Shown: in pieces, positions 40,237 to 47,889 of the stretch
Layout of the letters: every line of letters begins with the position of its first letter
Numbering within the stretch: the stretch's first letter is position 1
Origin: Parcubacteria group bacterium Greene0714_7
GTDB lineage: Bacteria > Patescibacteria > Paceibacteria > UBA9973 > UBA2103
Direction of reading: 5' to 3'
Length of the DNA: 64,000 nt
NCBI GenBank assembly: GCA_007378985.1
Contig: VMHB01000003.1
Location: 1-64,000 of the forward strand
Made by a program: the position numbers and the translations under genes
The notes under the pieces: generated by a model
Told to the model about the DNA's origin: nothing
What the model saw: only the letters and a program-made list of their open reading frames with translations
The model's database searches: none

Positions 40237-40528
40237 TCCGCGGTAGCTCAATGGTAGAGCAGCTCCCTGTCCAAAGGCAGCCTTCCCGAGGAATCGGGAT
40301 TGAAAAACGAGGTGAATTCGGGGAAACCCTAATCCTATAAAAGGATGGGCAATCCCGAGCCAAGCTCTGACGATTTGTTGGAGAAGGCGTAGAGACTATC
40401 CCGAAAGGGAGTAGGCCGAAAGGTCGAAGCGCCTCGCATCCAGATCGGATGATGATATAGTCCACGCCCTTCGTAATAGGGGATCACGTGTAAGGAGTTG
40501 GTTGTAGGTTCGAGTCCTACCCGCGGAG
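40237..40528 (+). tRNA. tRNA-Asn (GUU), interrupted by a group I intron
   Basis: 5' exon 40237-40270: acceptor TCCGCGG, D-arm GCTC-aatggta-GAGC, anticodon stem GCTCC, loop CTGT. 3' exon 40491-40528: TAA, stem GGAGT, variable TGGTT, T-arm GTAGG-TTCGAGT-CCTAC, acceptor CCGCGGA and discriminator G. Joining gives the canonical Asn loop CTGTTAA. The intron lies between U35 and U36 of the anticodon. The CCA end is not encoded. The 3' end of the gene is repeated downstream (see repeats at 40657, 40795 and 44633). Confidence 0.95.
40271..40490 (+). ncRNA. Self-splicing group I intron (tRNA type, ~IC3)
   Basis: 220 nt, no ORF. The 5' exon end CTGU pairs with an internal guide (GGCAG at 40276-40280), giving the required U.G pair at the splice site, and the intron ends in G. 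P2 is TTCCCGA-ggaa-TCGGGA. Core elements are AATTCGGGGAAACCC, GGCAATCCCGAGCCAAGC and AGAGACTA with its partner ATATAGTCC (P7). GAAA-capped hairpins CCCGAAAGGG and GGCCGAAAGGTC follow. The layout is that of small tRNA introns in cyanobacterial tRNA-Leu. Confidence 0.93.
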
Positions 40529-40536
40529 CTTGATAG

Positions 40537-40565
40537 AAAAAACTCTCCACTTTGGGGAGTTTTTT
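40537..40565 (+). terminator. Terminator after tRNA-Asn
   Basis: AAAAAACTCTCC-acttt-GGGGAGTTTTTT stem with a T-run, 8 nt after the tRNA end. Confidence 0.88.
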
Positions 40566-40656
40566 GTATCACTAGCACTGCGTGTGTATGGACTCGAACC
40601 GCGGGCCGCAGGGAGCGAAGAGCGACCGTAGGTTTCGAGCATAGCAATGCGAGAGG

Positions 40657-40714
40657 CGAGTCCTACCCGCGGAGCCGAGAGAGAAAATGAATCCCGCCTT
40701 GTTGGCGGGTTTTT
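40657..40714 (+). repeat. tRNA-Asn 3'-end copy plus 39-nt terminator repeat (copy 1)
   Basis: 40657-40675 repeats the last bases of tRNA-Asn (CGAGTCCTACCCGCGGAGC). 40676-40714 is a 39-nt block with a CCCGCC-ttgtt-GGCGGG hairpin and T-run, repeated at 41962 and 44659. It looks like the scar of an insertion at the tRNA end. Confidence 0.92.
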
Positions 40715-40794
40715 CCTCAAGATGACTGGTCACCATTTCTCGAGAACACTTAGTATTTTACGATGAAGGAGTACAATACTTAGTGACTCGTGAC

Positions 40795-40812
40795 CGAGTC
40801 TACCCGCGGGGC
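40795..40812 (+). repeat. Degenerate tRNA-Asn 3'-end copy
   Basis: CGAGTCTACCCGCGGGGC resembles the tRNA-Asn end with a deletion and a substitution. It directly precedes the cargo genes. The rest of 40566-40856 shows only repeat debris. Confidence 0.6.
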
Positions 40813-40856
40813 TAGGTGGATTGGTGTAATCAACTTATCTCAGTTAAAAATAATCT

Positions 40857-41861
40857 ATGAATCTTAAATACGAAATAAAGCCAGAGAACCTAAAGGTTCT
40901 TGAAATAAAACAAATAACTTTAAACAAAGATAAGTTTGGAGCGTTGACTTTTGATAAAGCATATCCAAAACTTCACGAGATCAGGAAGATGTTGGTTGAG
41001 TTCGAAGAACTTGGCTATGTTGATTTGCTTACGAGCGATGAAGTTAACGAGGTTAATAGTCTCAAGAGCCAACTACTGCATTATGTCCAAAGAGTCAACG
41101 ACTTGAATCCGGAGACAGATGCCACTTTCAACATAAATGTTAGAGATAGTTTGGAGAATGAGATAGATAACTTCTGCAAGGGTGCAACTAAACAACTTCG
41201 TGCAAACTTAGTTTTCTTAAGACAGGAGGCTGCTCGGAAGAGTACGGATCAACAATCTCTTGCTGAAGAACAAAAAGCTGCGACTCAAGCTCGAAAACAG
41301 ACGGAGGAGACGTTAAATCTACTGCAACAGAAGCTAGAGAAGCTCAACGAACGTGAACAACAGCTTGAAACTACATCAGGCAAGGTGGGTGCTAAAGCAC
41401 TTGCAATTCATTTCAATACAGAGACCATTCTATATCAGGGTCGCGCGGACGGATGGTTTAAGGCTGTTGTAATTTCGTATTTACTGTTGGTCGTGCTTAC
41501 TTTAGGAATTGTGGCTTACTACACTTGGTGGCACCAAGGGGGTTGGGCAGCATTAACGTGGCAAGAAGGAACGGCAAAGTTAGCACTTCTTGCTGTCTCT
41601 TGGTACGCAGTCTCTTTCTTCATTCGTAGTTATAACGTTAATTCTCATTTGGCAGCGGTGAACCGTCACCGCACTGCCGTTGCAGGAACACTTGAAGATT
41701 TTCTAGCTTCAAATCCATCAGCTACGGGAGAAATGTTACAAAATGGAACTGATGCCATGTTTAAACACGCAGCAATAGGATTCATTACTAAGGCGGAAAA
41801 AGACTCGGGTAATCCTCTATTGGAGATTGTAAATAAGATCACAAATCCGAAACCCGATTAG
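40857..41861 (+). CDS. Coiled-coil protein with two membrane helices (island cargo)
   Basis: A 334-residue protein. Soluble N-terminus (1-130), long coiled coil at ~135-175 (QARKQTEETLNLLQQKLEKL), two hydrophobic helices (VVISYLLLVVLTLGIVAYYT and AKLALLAVSWYAVSFFI), then a conserved-looking RSYNVNSHLAAVNRHRTAV segment. No family named. It lies inside the tRNA-Asn-bracketed island next to an R-M system, so an accessory or defence-linked role is possible (inference only). Confidence 0.75.
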   Translation: MNLKYEIKPENLKVLEIKQITLNKDKFGALTFDKAYPKLHEIRKMLVEFEELGYVDLLTSDEVNEVNSLKSQLLHYVQRVNDLNPETDATFNINVRDSLENEIDNFCKGATKQLRANLVFLRQEAARKSTDQQSLAEEQKAATQARKQTEETLNLLQQKLEKLNEREQQLETTSGKVGAKALAIHFNTETILYQGRADGWFKAVVISYLLLVVLTLGIVAYYTWWHQGGWAALTWQEGTAKLALLAVSWYAVSFFIRSYNVNSHLAAVNRHRTAVAGTLEDFLASNPSATGEMLQNGTDAMFKHAAIGFITKAEKDSGNPLLEIVNKITNPKPD

Positions 41862-42214
41862 TGTTCAAACTGACCAACCTCCACCCAAAACGTTCCGTCA
41901 AAATTTCAAAAAAATCCTTGTGGGGCTTGAAAGTAGAAAGTTCACGACCTGACTGGGGAGTCGAGAGAGAAAATGAATCCCGCCTTGTTGGCGGGTTTTT
42001 CATTTTTCTTGAGGCGACTGCGGGAAAGCTTTGCGCAAGAAACAAAGCCTACAAGCGGAGCATGGACCCGAAATCGGGACTGTCCCCATTTCCATTCTCT
42101 CAACCTTTTGAGAGAACAGTATCAACGGAGTTACCGTATTTAGTTTGAAAATCATTTTCCGTTTTCATCTCATCTGTTATCCACATTATTGCATAGATAG
42201 CACTCTGGGTAAAT
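41862..42214. repeat. Repeat-filled gap before the methyltransferase, with terminator repeat copy 2
   Basis: 41962-42000 is an exact copy of the 39-nt block seen at 40676. Further on are a short (C)AAGCGGAGC word (near 42049) and a TTCTCTCAA-cctt-TTGAGAGAA hairpin. No gene is supported. A TTGCAT box lies near 42189. Confidence 0.85.
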
Positions 42215-43411
42215 ATGCTATCATATAGTCACAGTAAGAACATTGATGTGAACAAACAACTTTTAGTACGAAACATCCCAACAGAGGTCGGCGACTGGAT
42301 TGAGCAAGAGCGCAAGCAGCGCAATATGTCGCAACAGGAGTTTGTACTTTCAATGCTCAAAGTCGCATCAGAAGAAAAAGAAAAAACGCTTCCATTTCAT
42401 ACCGAGCGTCTTTTTCCGAAACCGAACGTTCCAACTACTTTTACATTTATTGACCTCTTTGCTGGGATTGGAGGTTTCAGAATAGCTCTTGAAAAACTTG
42501 GTGGTGAATGTGTTTATACCTCTGAATGGGATAAGTATTCCCAGAAAACTTACAAGGCGTGGTTTGGAGAGATGCCTGCTGGTGACATCAGAAAAGTGAA
42601 GCCAGCAGACATTCCTAATCACGATGTATTGGCGGCTGGTTTTCCTTGTCAGCCATTTTCGCTCGCTGGAGTTTCAAAGAAAAAGAGTTTGGGTTTGGAG
42701 CACGGTTTCAAAGATAAAAATCAGGGCAATCTTTTCTTCTATCTCGCCACGATTATTCAGGCAAAAAAACCATCAGTACTTTTCTTGGAGAACGTAAAAA
42801 ATCTGCAATCACACGATGGAGGTAAAACGTGGGCTGTCATAATGAACACACTGAAAGACCTTGGATATATCACATTTACTCGTGTATATGATGCAGCGCA
42901 TTGGGTTCCACAGCATCGTGAGCGCATTTTTATTATCGCTTTCAAGAAGTCAATGTTTGGAGACAATCCTGATTTCACATTCCCAGAACCACCGCCACTC
43001 AAGTCAAAGCTCAAGGAGATTTTGGAGAAAAAGCCTGACACGAAGTACACACTGACAAACCATTTGTGGCAGTATTTGCAAAACTATGCCCGGCGTCATC
43101 GGGAAAAGGGAAATGGTTTTGGTTTTGGTATTGCTGACCCGAATGGCATTACCAGAACGTTGAGCGCCCGTTATTACAAAGATGGTTCTGAAATCCTGAT
43201 TGAACAGAAGGAGGGCAAGTCACCACGCCGTCTAACACCGCAGGAGTGCGCCAAACTGATGGGTTTTCCAAAAGAGTGCAAAGTAGTAGTATCTGATACA
43301 CAAGCGTACAGGCAATTTGGCAATGCGGTGGTCGTGCCAGCAGTTGAGGCAACGGCAGCCCAAATGGTCAAAACTTTCCTTGCAAAGAAAGCCAAGCGCA
43401 AAGCAAAATAA
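42215..43411 (+). CDS. DNA (cytosine-5) methyltransferase, Dcm/M.EcoRII-like, with RHH-like N-terminus
   Basis: 398 residues. Residues ~12-50 (VNKQLLVRNIPTEVGDWIEQ ... NMSQQEFVLSMLK) look like a ribbon-helix-helix DNA-binding unit. The C5 core follows: motif I FIDLFAGIGGFRIAL, motif IV GFPCQPFSLAG with catalytic Cys145, motif VI LENVKNL, motif VIII QHRERIFI, motif X GNAVVVPAV. The partner nuclease is EcoRII-like, so the target is probably CCWGG (inference). The N-terminal unit may let the enzyme repress its own operon. GTG 42248 is an alternative start. Confidence 0.93.
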   Translation: MLSYSHSKNIDVNKQLLVRNIPTEVGDWIEQERKQRNMSQQEFVLSMLKVASEEKEKTLPFHTERLFPKPNVPTTFTFIDLFAGIGGFRIALEKLGGECVYTSEWDKYSQKTYKAWFGEMPAGDIRKVKPADIPNHDVLAAGFPCQPFSLAGVSKKKSLGLEHGFKDKNQGNLFFYLATIIQAKKPSVLFLENVKNLQSHDGGKTWAVIMNTLKDLGYITFTRVYDAAHWVPQHRERIFIIAFKKSMFGDNPDFTFPEPPPLKSKLKEILEKKPDTKYTLTNHLWQYLQNYARRHREKGNGFGFGIADPNGITRTLSARYYKDGSEILIEQKEGKSPRRLTPQECAKLMGFPKECKVVVSDTQAYRQFGNAVVVPAVEATAAQMVKTFLAKKAKRKAK

Positions 43412-43412
43412 A

Positions 43413-44576
43413 ATGGCATCACCACTTACCGAAAAAGCAATCAGTGAAGCGGTACAGCACGGAAACGCGCTGTTGAAGTTCATCTCACCAAACGACACAG
43501 GTGCAACGGGAGCGCATCAATCGGGCTTTTACTTGCCTAAATCTGCTTGGGAGATTTTTACTCCTAACGGACCAACAAAAGGCGAAAACTCCAAGCATCC
43601 CGTCAATATTGAATGGCACGATGGTAGAGTCACAGAGTCAGTAGTAACTTGGTACGGTCAAGGTACTCGTTCAGAGTATCGTCTAACTCGCTTTGGTAAG
43701 GATTTTCCATTTCTTATACCTGATACAGTCGGAGACTTGTTGATGCTGGTCCCAACAAGTAGAAACGATTTCAACGCATACGTTTTTGACCAAGAAGATG
43801 ACATTGAAGAAGTTATGGCTGCTTTGGGTGTACAGCCATTTGAACATTGGTCTATTTACAAAAACGGTATTGCACAAATTGAAGATACTGATGCGTGTTT
43901 GGAAAAACAATTTCAAGAGTTCGCAAAAGCGCTTGATAAGTTTCCAAAGACCGATGTGTTTTCAAACGCAACACACAAAATGCTTGAGCACTGTGTTCGT
44001 GAACTTGCAAAACAACCTTTTGATACAAAACTAATGGAGTATTACTCAACAGAATACAAACTTTTTCAGGTAGTTGAGAGACAAATCTGCCAGACGGAAA
44101 TCAGCCGACTTTTCAAGGACGTTGATGATTTTCTACACACCGCAGCAAGTATTATGAACCGACGTAAATCACGAGCAGGACATTCGCTTGAGAACCACGT
44201 TGATAGCATATTTACCGAAGCAAATCTGGCTCACGAAATGCAACCGCGAGTAGATGGCAAACCAGACATTATCTTCCCAAGCAAAGAAGCATATTTGGAC
44301 CCTTTATATCCAACAGAGAAACTCATTGTGATGGGAGTAAAAACAACTTGCAAAGATAGATGGCGACAGGTTTTGAATGAAGGTAAACGAGTCAAAGGAA
44401 AGCATATCCTTACCCTCCAACCAAGTATTTCTTCAAATCAACTAACTGAAATGTACGAAGCAGGAGTGACGCTGGTTGTGCCACGCAAACTCCAAGCGGA
44501 TTATCCGAAAGACAGCCCGCTAACCATCCTTACTGTTGAAGATTTCATTGAGCAAGCGAAGAAACTGATTGCTTAA
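43413..44576 (+). CDS. Type II restriction endonuclease, EcoRII-like
   Basis: 387 residues, one base after the methyltransferase stop. The N-terminal effector domain (FISPNDTGATGAHQSGFYLP) and C-terminal catalytic domain (HSLENHVDSIFTEANLAHEM ... MGVKTTCKDRWRQV) match EcoRII. The catalytic residues of EcoRII (Asp299, Tyr308, Lys324, Lys328) correspond to Asp285, Tyr294, Lys310 and Lys314 with identical spacing. Length and both domains are intact, so the system looks active. It would cut unmethylated CCWGG in incoming DNA. Confidence 0.95.
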   Translation: MASPLTEKAISEAVQHGNALLKFISPNDTGATGAHQSGFYLPKSAWEIFTPNGPTKGENSKHPVNIEWHDGRVTESVVTWYGQGTRSEYRLTRFGKDFPFLIPDTVGDLLMLVPTSRNDFNAYVFDQEDDIEEVMAALGVQPFEHWSIYKNGIAQIEDTDACLEKQFQEFAKALDKFPKTDVFSNATHKMLEHCVRELAKQPFDTKLMEYYSTEYKLFQVVERQICQTEISRLFKDVDDFLHTAASIMNRRKSRAGHSLENHVDSIFTEANLAHEMQPRVDGKPDIIFPSKEAYLDPLYPTEKLIVMGVKTTCKDRWRQVLNEGKRVKGKHILTLQPSISSNQLTEMYEAGVTLVVPRKLQADYPKDSPLTILTVEDFIEQAKKLIA

Positions 44577-44632
44577 ACGACGGCTGACTCGGAAAAGTCA
44601 GGGATATAGAAGTAACAGCTTTCATTCATAAA

Positions 44633-44697
44633 GTAGGTTCGAGTCCTACCCGCGGAGCCGAGAGAGAAAATGAATCCCGCCTTGTTGGCGGGTTTTT
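44633..44697 (+). repeat. Exact tRNA-Asn 3'-end copy plus terminator repeat (copy 3)
   Basis: 44633-44658 is identical to the last 26 nt around the tRNA-Asn end (40504-40529: T-arm, 3' acceptor and one base). 44659-44697 is the same 39-nt terminator block as at 40676 and 41962. It marks the right border of the R-M island. Confidence 0.95.
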
Positions 44698-44699
44698 CT

Positions 44700-44870
44700 G
44701 TGCAACTAACACGGCTTGCAAGCGGAGCATCGCCCTACATAGGGCGTTTTGTATTTTCTTAGACTGCGACCGTGGGGAAGCTTTTGTGTAGCTCAACAAA
44801 AGCTTGCAAGCGGAGCCGAGAAGTTGTCGTAGGGAAGCCATGTGCAACTAACACGGCTTGCAAGCGGAGC
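44700..44870. repeat. Direct repeats ending CTTGCAAGCGGAGC
   Basis: A 29-nt unit occurs exactly at 44700-44728 and 44842-44870, with a partial copy (GCTTGCAAGCGGAGC) at 44802-44816. The tail GCGGAGC also ends the tRNA copies. Spacing is irregular and there is no cas gene, so this is not CRISPR. No gene is supported in 44577-44929. Confidence 0.9.
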
Positions 44871-44929
44871 TAGGTCCGAAATCGTGACTAATAATATTTT
44901 TTTCCAATATAGGCTATACTCTTATTGAT

Positions 44930-45436
44930 ATGAAAAAAGTAGAGGTAATCTTGGAAAAGCTTATATTCGCAAGCCGTTGGCTACAAGCACCACTCTATGT
45001 TGGGTTGGTTTTGGGCGGTGTCCTGTATTCATACAAATTTTTCACCGAACTCCTTCACTTATTTATTGAGATAGGTCATATATCTGAGTCGGTATTAATG
45101 CTCGGCATACTTACCCTTATTGACTTCACTATGGTAGCCAACCTTCTTATTATGGTTATCATCGGTGGTTACTCAACCTTCGTAAGTCGACTTGAAATTG
45201 ACACTCATAAAGACAAGCCTGAGTGGTTGTCAAAGGTAGATGCGGGAACGCTTAAAGTTAAATTAGCAGGTGCGCTCGTTGGCATATCAGGAATCCACTT
45301 GTTGCAAATTTTTATAAACATCGAAAATCAAAATCTCAATAATGTGATGTGGCAAGTTATCATTCATGTCGTATTCCTTTTCTCTTCGATAATGCTTGCT
45401 TATTCGGAAAAGATTTTACATAGTAGGCACTCATAA
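44930..45436 (+). CDS. YqhA-family (UPF0114) membrane protein
   Basis: A 168-residue membrane protein with four hydrophobic segments. LEKLIFASRWLQAPLYVGLV, LIDFTMVANLLIMVIIGGY and KVKLAGALVGISGIHLL are UPF0114 signatures. Function unknown. TATACT (44915-44920) lies 9 nt before ATG. It sits just outside the right border of the island. Confidence 0.9.
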   Translation: MKKVEVILEKLIFASRWLQAPLYVGLVLGGVLYSYKFFTELLHLFIEIGHISESVLMLGILTLIDFTMVANLLIMVIIGGYSTFVSRLEIDTHKDKPEWLSKVDAGTLKVKLAGALVGISGIHLLQIFINIENQNLNNVMWQVIIHVVFLFSSIMLAYSEKILHSRHS

Positions 45437-45487
45437 AAGGAACTGCTTTGCCAACAGGCTTTAACCTCATCCAGTAAGTGGAGCCCC

Positions 45488-45612
45488 GCCTTATTTTGTT
45501 CGGATGCTCCGCAGGTAACTAAGGTTGCCTGCGTTCGCATCCTCGGAAATGAATCCCGATACAAGATTGGGATTCATTTCGCTCGAACGCTCCGCAGGTA
45601 GTACAATAAGGC
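45488..45612. repeat. Nested palindrome cluster
   Basis: Outer arms GCCTTATT (45488-45495) and AATAAGGC (45605-45612) enclose GTTCG/CGAAC and a perfect 12-bp hairpin GAAATGAATCCC/GGGATTCATTTC (45546-45580). GCTCCGCAGGTA occurs twice as a direct repeat. Third such cluster in the window. The rest of 45437-45635 is otherwise empty. Confidence 0.85.
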
Positions 45613-45635
45613 ATACTCACTAATAAAAAATACAT

Positions 45636-45761
45636 ATGGGAAATAACAGCCACGGCGTAAGTTCACTCAAGAAACACAAAAGTCCTCATAAAACTGCAAA
45701 ACGCCTTGCGGCAAAGAAAGTGATGCTCGCCACAAAAGCAAGCAAAAAGAAAAGAAAGTAA
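45636..45761 (+). CDS. Tiny lysine-rich basic protein
   Basis: A 41-residue ORF (MGNNSHGVSSLKKHKSPHKT...KKKRK), about one third Lys/Arg. Could be a small nucleic-acid-binding or ribosome-associated protein. No family recognised. AT-rich upstream sequence, no clear Shine-Dalgarno. Moderate support from composition and isolation only. Confidence 0.45.
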   Translation: MGNNSHGVSSLKKHKSPHKTAKRLAAKKVMLATKASKKKRK

Positions 45762-45854
45762 CCCGCGTTCGTTCCAATGACGAATGAGTTAATCTAAACT
45801 CCTTTTTATATCTCTAGGTATTAATAGAGCTTTGTTCAGAGTATAATTCTTTCT

Positions 45855-47495
45855 ATGAACAGCGTTTTTTTGGAGCTTGCCATTATGCTTTCTGTCGCTT
45901 GTGTTATTGGATACACAGCAATGCGATTTCGACTTCCTTTGGTTATGGCGTATCTCTTAGCTGGAGTGGCGCTTTCTGCATATAATCTTTCTGATTCAGT
46001 TGTCTTACACACTCTTCCTGAAATAGGTATAGCATTCGTGTTGTTTTTGATTGGGATGGAGCTCAATTTGAGTGAGATTCGCTCTCTAGGGCGCCCTATT
46101 ATCGTAGCGACGCTTTTCCAAATTGTAGTCTCTTCTGTCGCCGGTTTTGCGTTGGCAACGTTTTTTGGTTTCTCTGGAACTGAGGCGGCAATCTTAGGCA
46201 TCTCGCTCGCGTTCGCTTCGACGATTGTTATCGCTAAGATGCTTTCTGAAAGACGCGATACAGCATCTTTATATGGGAAACTTTCCATCGGCATTCTCCT
46301 TGTGGAAGACCTCGTTGCCATTATCGTGATGGTTGCTATAACTGGAAATCTTATTTCTTTCGGGTGGAGCACTGCAATTCTTATGCCCCTCCTTATATTT
46401 ACGGTTAAGGCAATAGCTTTGATTAGTGCAGCGTTCCTCATATCTCGTTTCGTACTGCCGTTCCTGTTTAATAAGATGGCGAAGTCTGTCGAGTTATTGT
46501 TCCTCGCCGCTATTACATGGTGCTTTATCTTTACCTCCGTTGCGGTTTTGGCTGGCTTTTCGGTTGTCATCGGTGCATTTTTGGCAGGTGTTGCACTCGC
46601 TTCTTCCCCGTATCAGATTCAGATTCAGGCCAAAGTAAAACCGATCAGAGATTTCTTTGTTGCATTATTCTTCATATATATCGGCTCCCAAGTTGACCTT
46701 GCGGGCATCACAAACTCTCTGCCGATAATCTTCGGATTCACCGCGCTCGCTCTTTTTATGAAACCATTTGCATATCTGGTTGGTTTAAGTTTCTTCAAAT
46801 TCCGCAAACACACTCTTTTCCAGACGTCTCTAAACATGACGCAGGTATCCGAGTTCTCTCTGATTGTTGTCCTGTTGGCCGTCGAACATGGTTTCGCCTC
46901 GGAGTCCGCACTTGCAATTATTGCCGGCTCTGCTGTGCTTTCTATAATCTTCTCGTCAACACTTATGAATCATTCTGAGTCTATCTACACATTCATGAAA
47001 CCCTTCGTCGCACGATTCCAGAGAAAAGAAGCGGTTGATGTATTGCCCGATGCGATTCTTCCACCGCTGTCTGGACATGTTGTCGTTGTTGGTGCCGACA
47101 GGGTGGGCACCGTAGTCATAGAGTATTTGAAAAAGGCGAAGATAGAAGTGCTCGTTCTTGACTATAATCCTACGGCGGTGCGACGCCTGCGTGCACAAGG
47201 CTACCATGCGCTCTATGGCGATGTGAGTGACTCTGAAATACTGGCGAACCTGCAGCTCAATACGGCCCATCTCATTATTTCAACAGCAGGTGGGACAAGA
47301 GACAACCTCGCACTTCTTGATGCCTGTCGGATAAGTAATGTGAAGGCGCAAATCGTGGTGCGTACCGACGAAGCCGATCAGGAGCAAGTACTTCGAGATG
47401 CCGGTGCTGACTATGTCATTTTCCCGGAGCGTGTATCCGGCGACTTTCTTGTTTCAAAACTCGAAGATGAATGGCCGAACTTACATTTTTCCTGA
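45855..47495 (+). CDS. CPA2 cation:proton antiporter with TrkA-N domain (Kef-type)
   Basis: 546 residues. A 12-helix Na+/H+ exchanger domain at ~1-380 (RLPLVMAYLLAGVALSAY, FLIGMELNLSEIRSLG, ASTIVIAKMLSERRD, FLAGVALASSPYQIQIQAKV) is followed by a TrkA-N Rossmann domain (GHVVVVGADRVGTVVIEYL, DYNPTAVRRLRAQG, ARTDE-like QIVVRTDEADQEQV). It is predicted to extrude K+ or Na+ in exchange for protons, gated by nucleotide binding. TATAAT (45842-45847) lies 7 nt before ATG. Confidence 0.93.
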   Translation: MNSVFLELAIMLSVACVIGYTAMRFRLPLVMAYLLAGVALSAYNLSDSVVLHTLPEIGIAFVLFLIGMELNLSEIRSLGRPIIVATLFQIVVSSVAGFALATFFGFSGTEAAILGISLAFASTIVIAKMLSERRDTASLYGKLSIGILLVEDLVAIIVMVAITGNLISFGWSTAILMPLLIFTVKAIALISAAFLISRFVLPFLFNKMAKSVELLFLAAITWCFIFTSVAVLAGFSVVIGAFLAGVALASSPYQIQIQAKVKPIRDFFVALFFIYIGSQVDLAGITNSLPIIFGFTALALFMKPFAYLVGLSFFKFRKHTLFQTSLNMTQVSEFSLIVVLLAVEHGFASESALAIIAGSAVLSIIFSSTLMNHSESIYTFMKPFVARFQRKEAVDVLPDAILPPLSGHVVVVGADRVGTVVIEYLKKAKIEVLVLDYNPTAVRRLRAQGYHALYGDVSDSEILANLQLNTAHLIISTAGGTRDNLALLDACRISNVKAQIVVRTDEADQEQVLRDAGADYVIFPERVSGDFLVSKLEDEWPNLHFS

Positions 47496-47565
47496 TATAT
47501 CAGCAAGGATGTACTTCATCGCTTGTGTTACTAATACGGTCTCTAGGTGAAGCGAAATACACCTA

Positions 47566-47594
47566 TTGACATTTCCGTTCAATCATGTAACAAT
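47566..47594 (+). promoter_or_regulatory. Sigma-70 promoter
   Basis: -35 TTGACA (47566-47571), 17-nt spacer, -10 AACAAT (47589-47594). A GGAAGGAG ribosome-binding site follows at 47604-47611. Confidence 0.7.
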
Positions 47595-47622
47595 AATATT
47601 TACGGAAGGAGTGCTAAAAAAT

Positions 47623-47769
47623 GTGGAGGTAGTGAATACTTGTGCATGTGTGAAGCTGGCCTGTGTCCTTTGCGATAAGTTTTTCTTGAAAAAGAAAAGA
47701 TCGGAGCGCCTTAACTTAAGAGGTACTTTTTTTCCTAGATGTGAATTCGGGAAAGGTTTCTATAAGTGA
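47623..47769 (+). CDS. Possible small Cys-rich protein
   Basis: A 48-residue ORF with a GTG start, 11 nt after an AGGAG and downstream of a consensus-like promoter. Cysteines in CACVKLACVLC and PRCEF suggest a zinc-binding knuckle. FFLKKKRSER is basic. Its resemblance to zinc modules of HNH nucleases is only impressionistic. It could be a remnant. Confidence 0.35.
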   Translation: MEVVNTCACVKLACVLCDKFFLKKKRSERLNLRGTFFPRCEFGKGFYK

Positions 47770-47790
47770 CGGCGCATGCACAGGTTGCAT

Positions 47791-47818
47791 TTGACAGGCT
47801 ACACGTTGAGAGTATAGT
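47791..47818 (+). promoter_or_regulatory. Sigma-70 promoter for the 47890 gene
   Basis: -35 TTGACA (47791-47796), 16-nt spacer, -10 TATAGT (47813-47818). About 70 nt of leader precedes the gene, unlike the leaderless genes elsewhere. Confidence 0.82.
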
Positions 47819-47889
47819 ACCTCCTTAACAAAAAACCGTGAAAATTATAATTCACATTAATTAATATAAGCGATTACCGCACGATCATT

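Noticed and set aside
40575..40625. A second tRNA on the minus strand near GGTTCGAGTCC
   Set aside because: Only a T-arm-like word is present; no acceptor or anticodon arm can be built around it.
44626..44847. Minus-strand ORF of 73 codons
   Set aside because: It reads across the tRNA 3'-end copy and terminator repeats, so the open frame is an accident of repeat sequence.
44700..44870. Possible CRISPR-like direct repeats
   Set aside because: Only two exact 29-nt units plus a partial one, at uneven distances, with no cas gene. The unit ends like the tRNA copies, so it belongs to the island's repeat debris.
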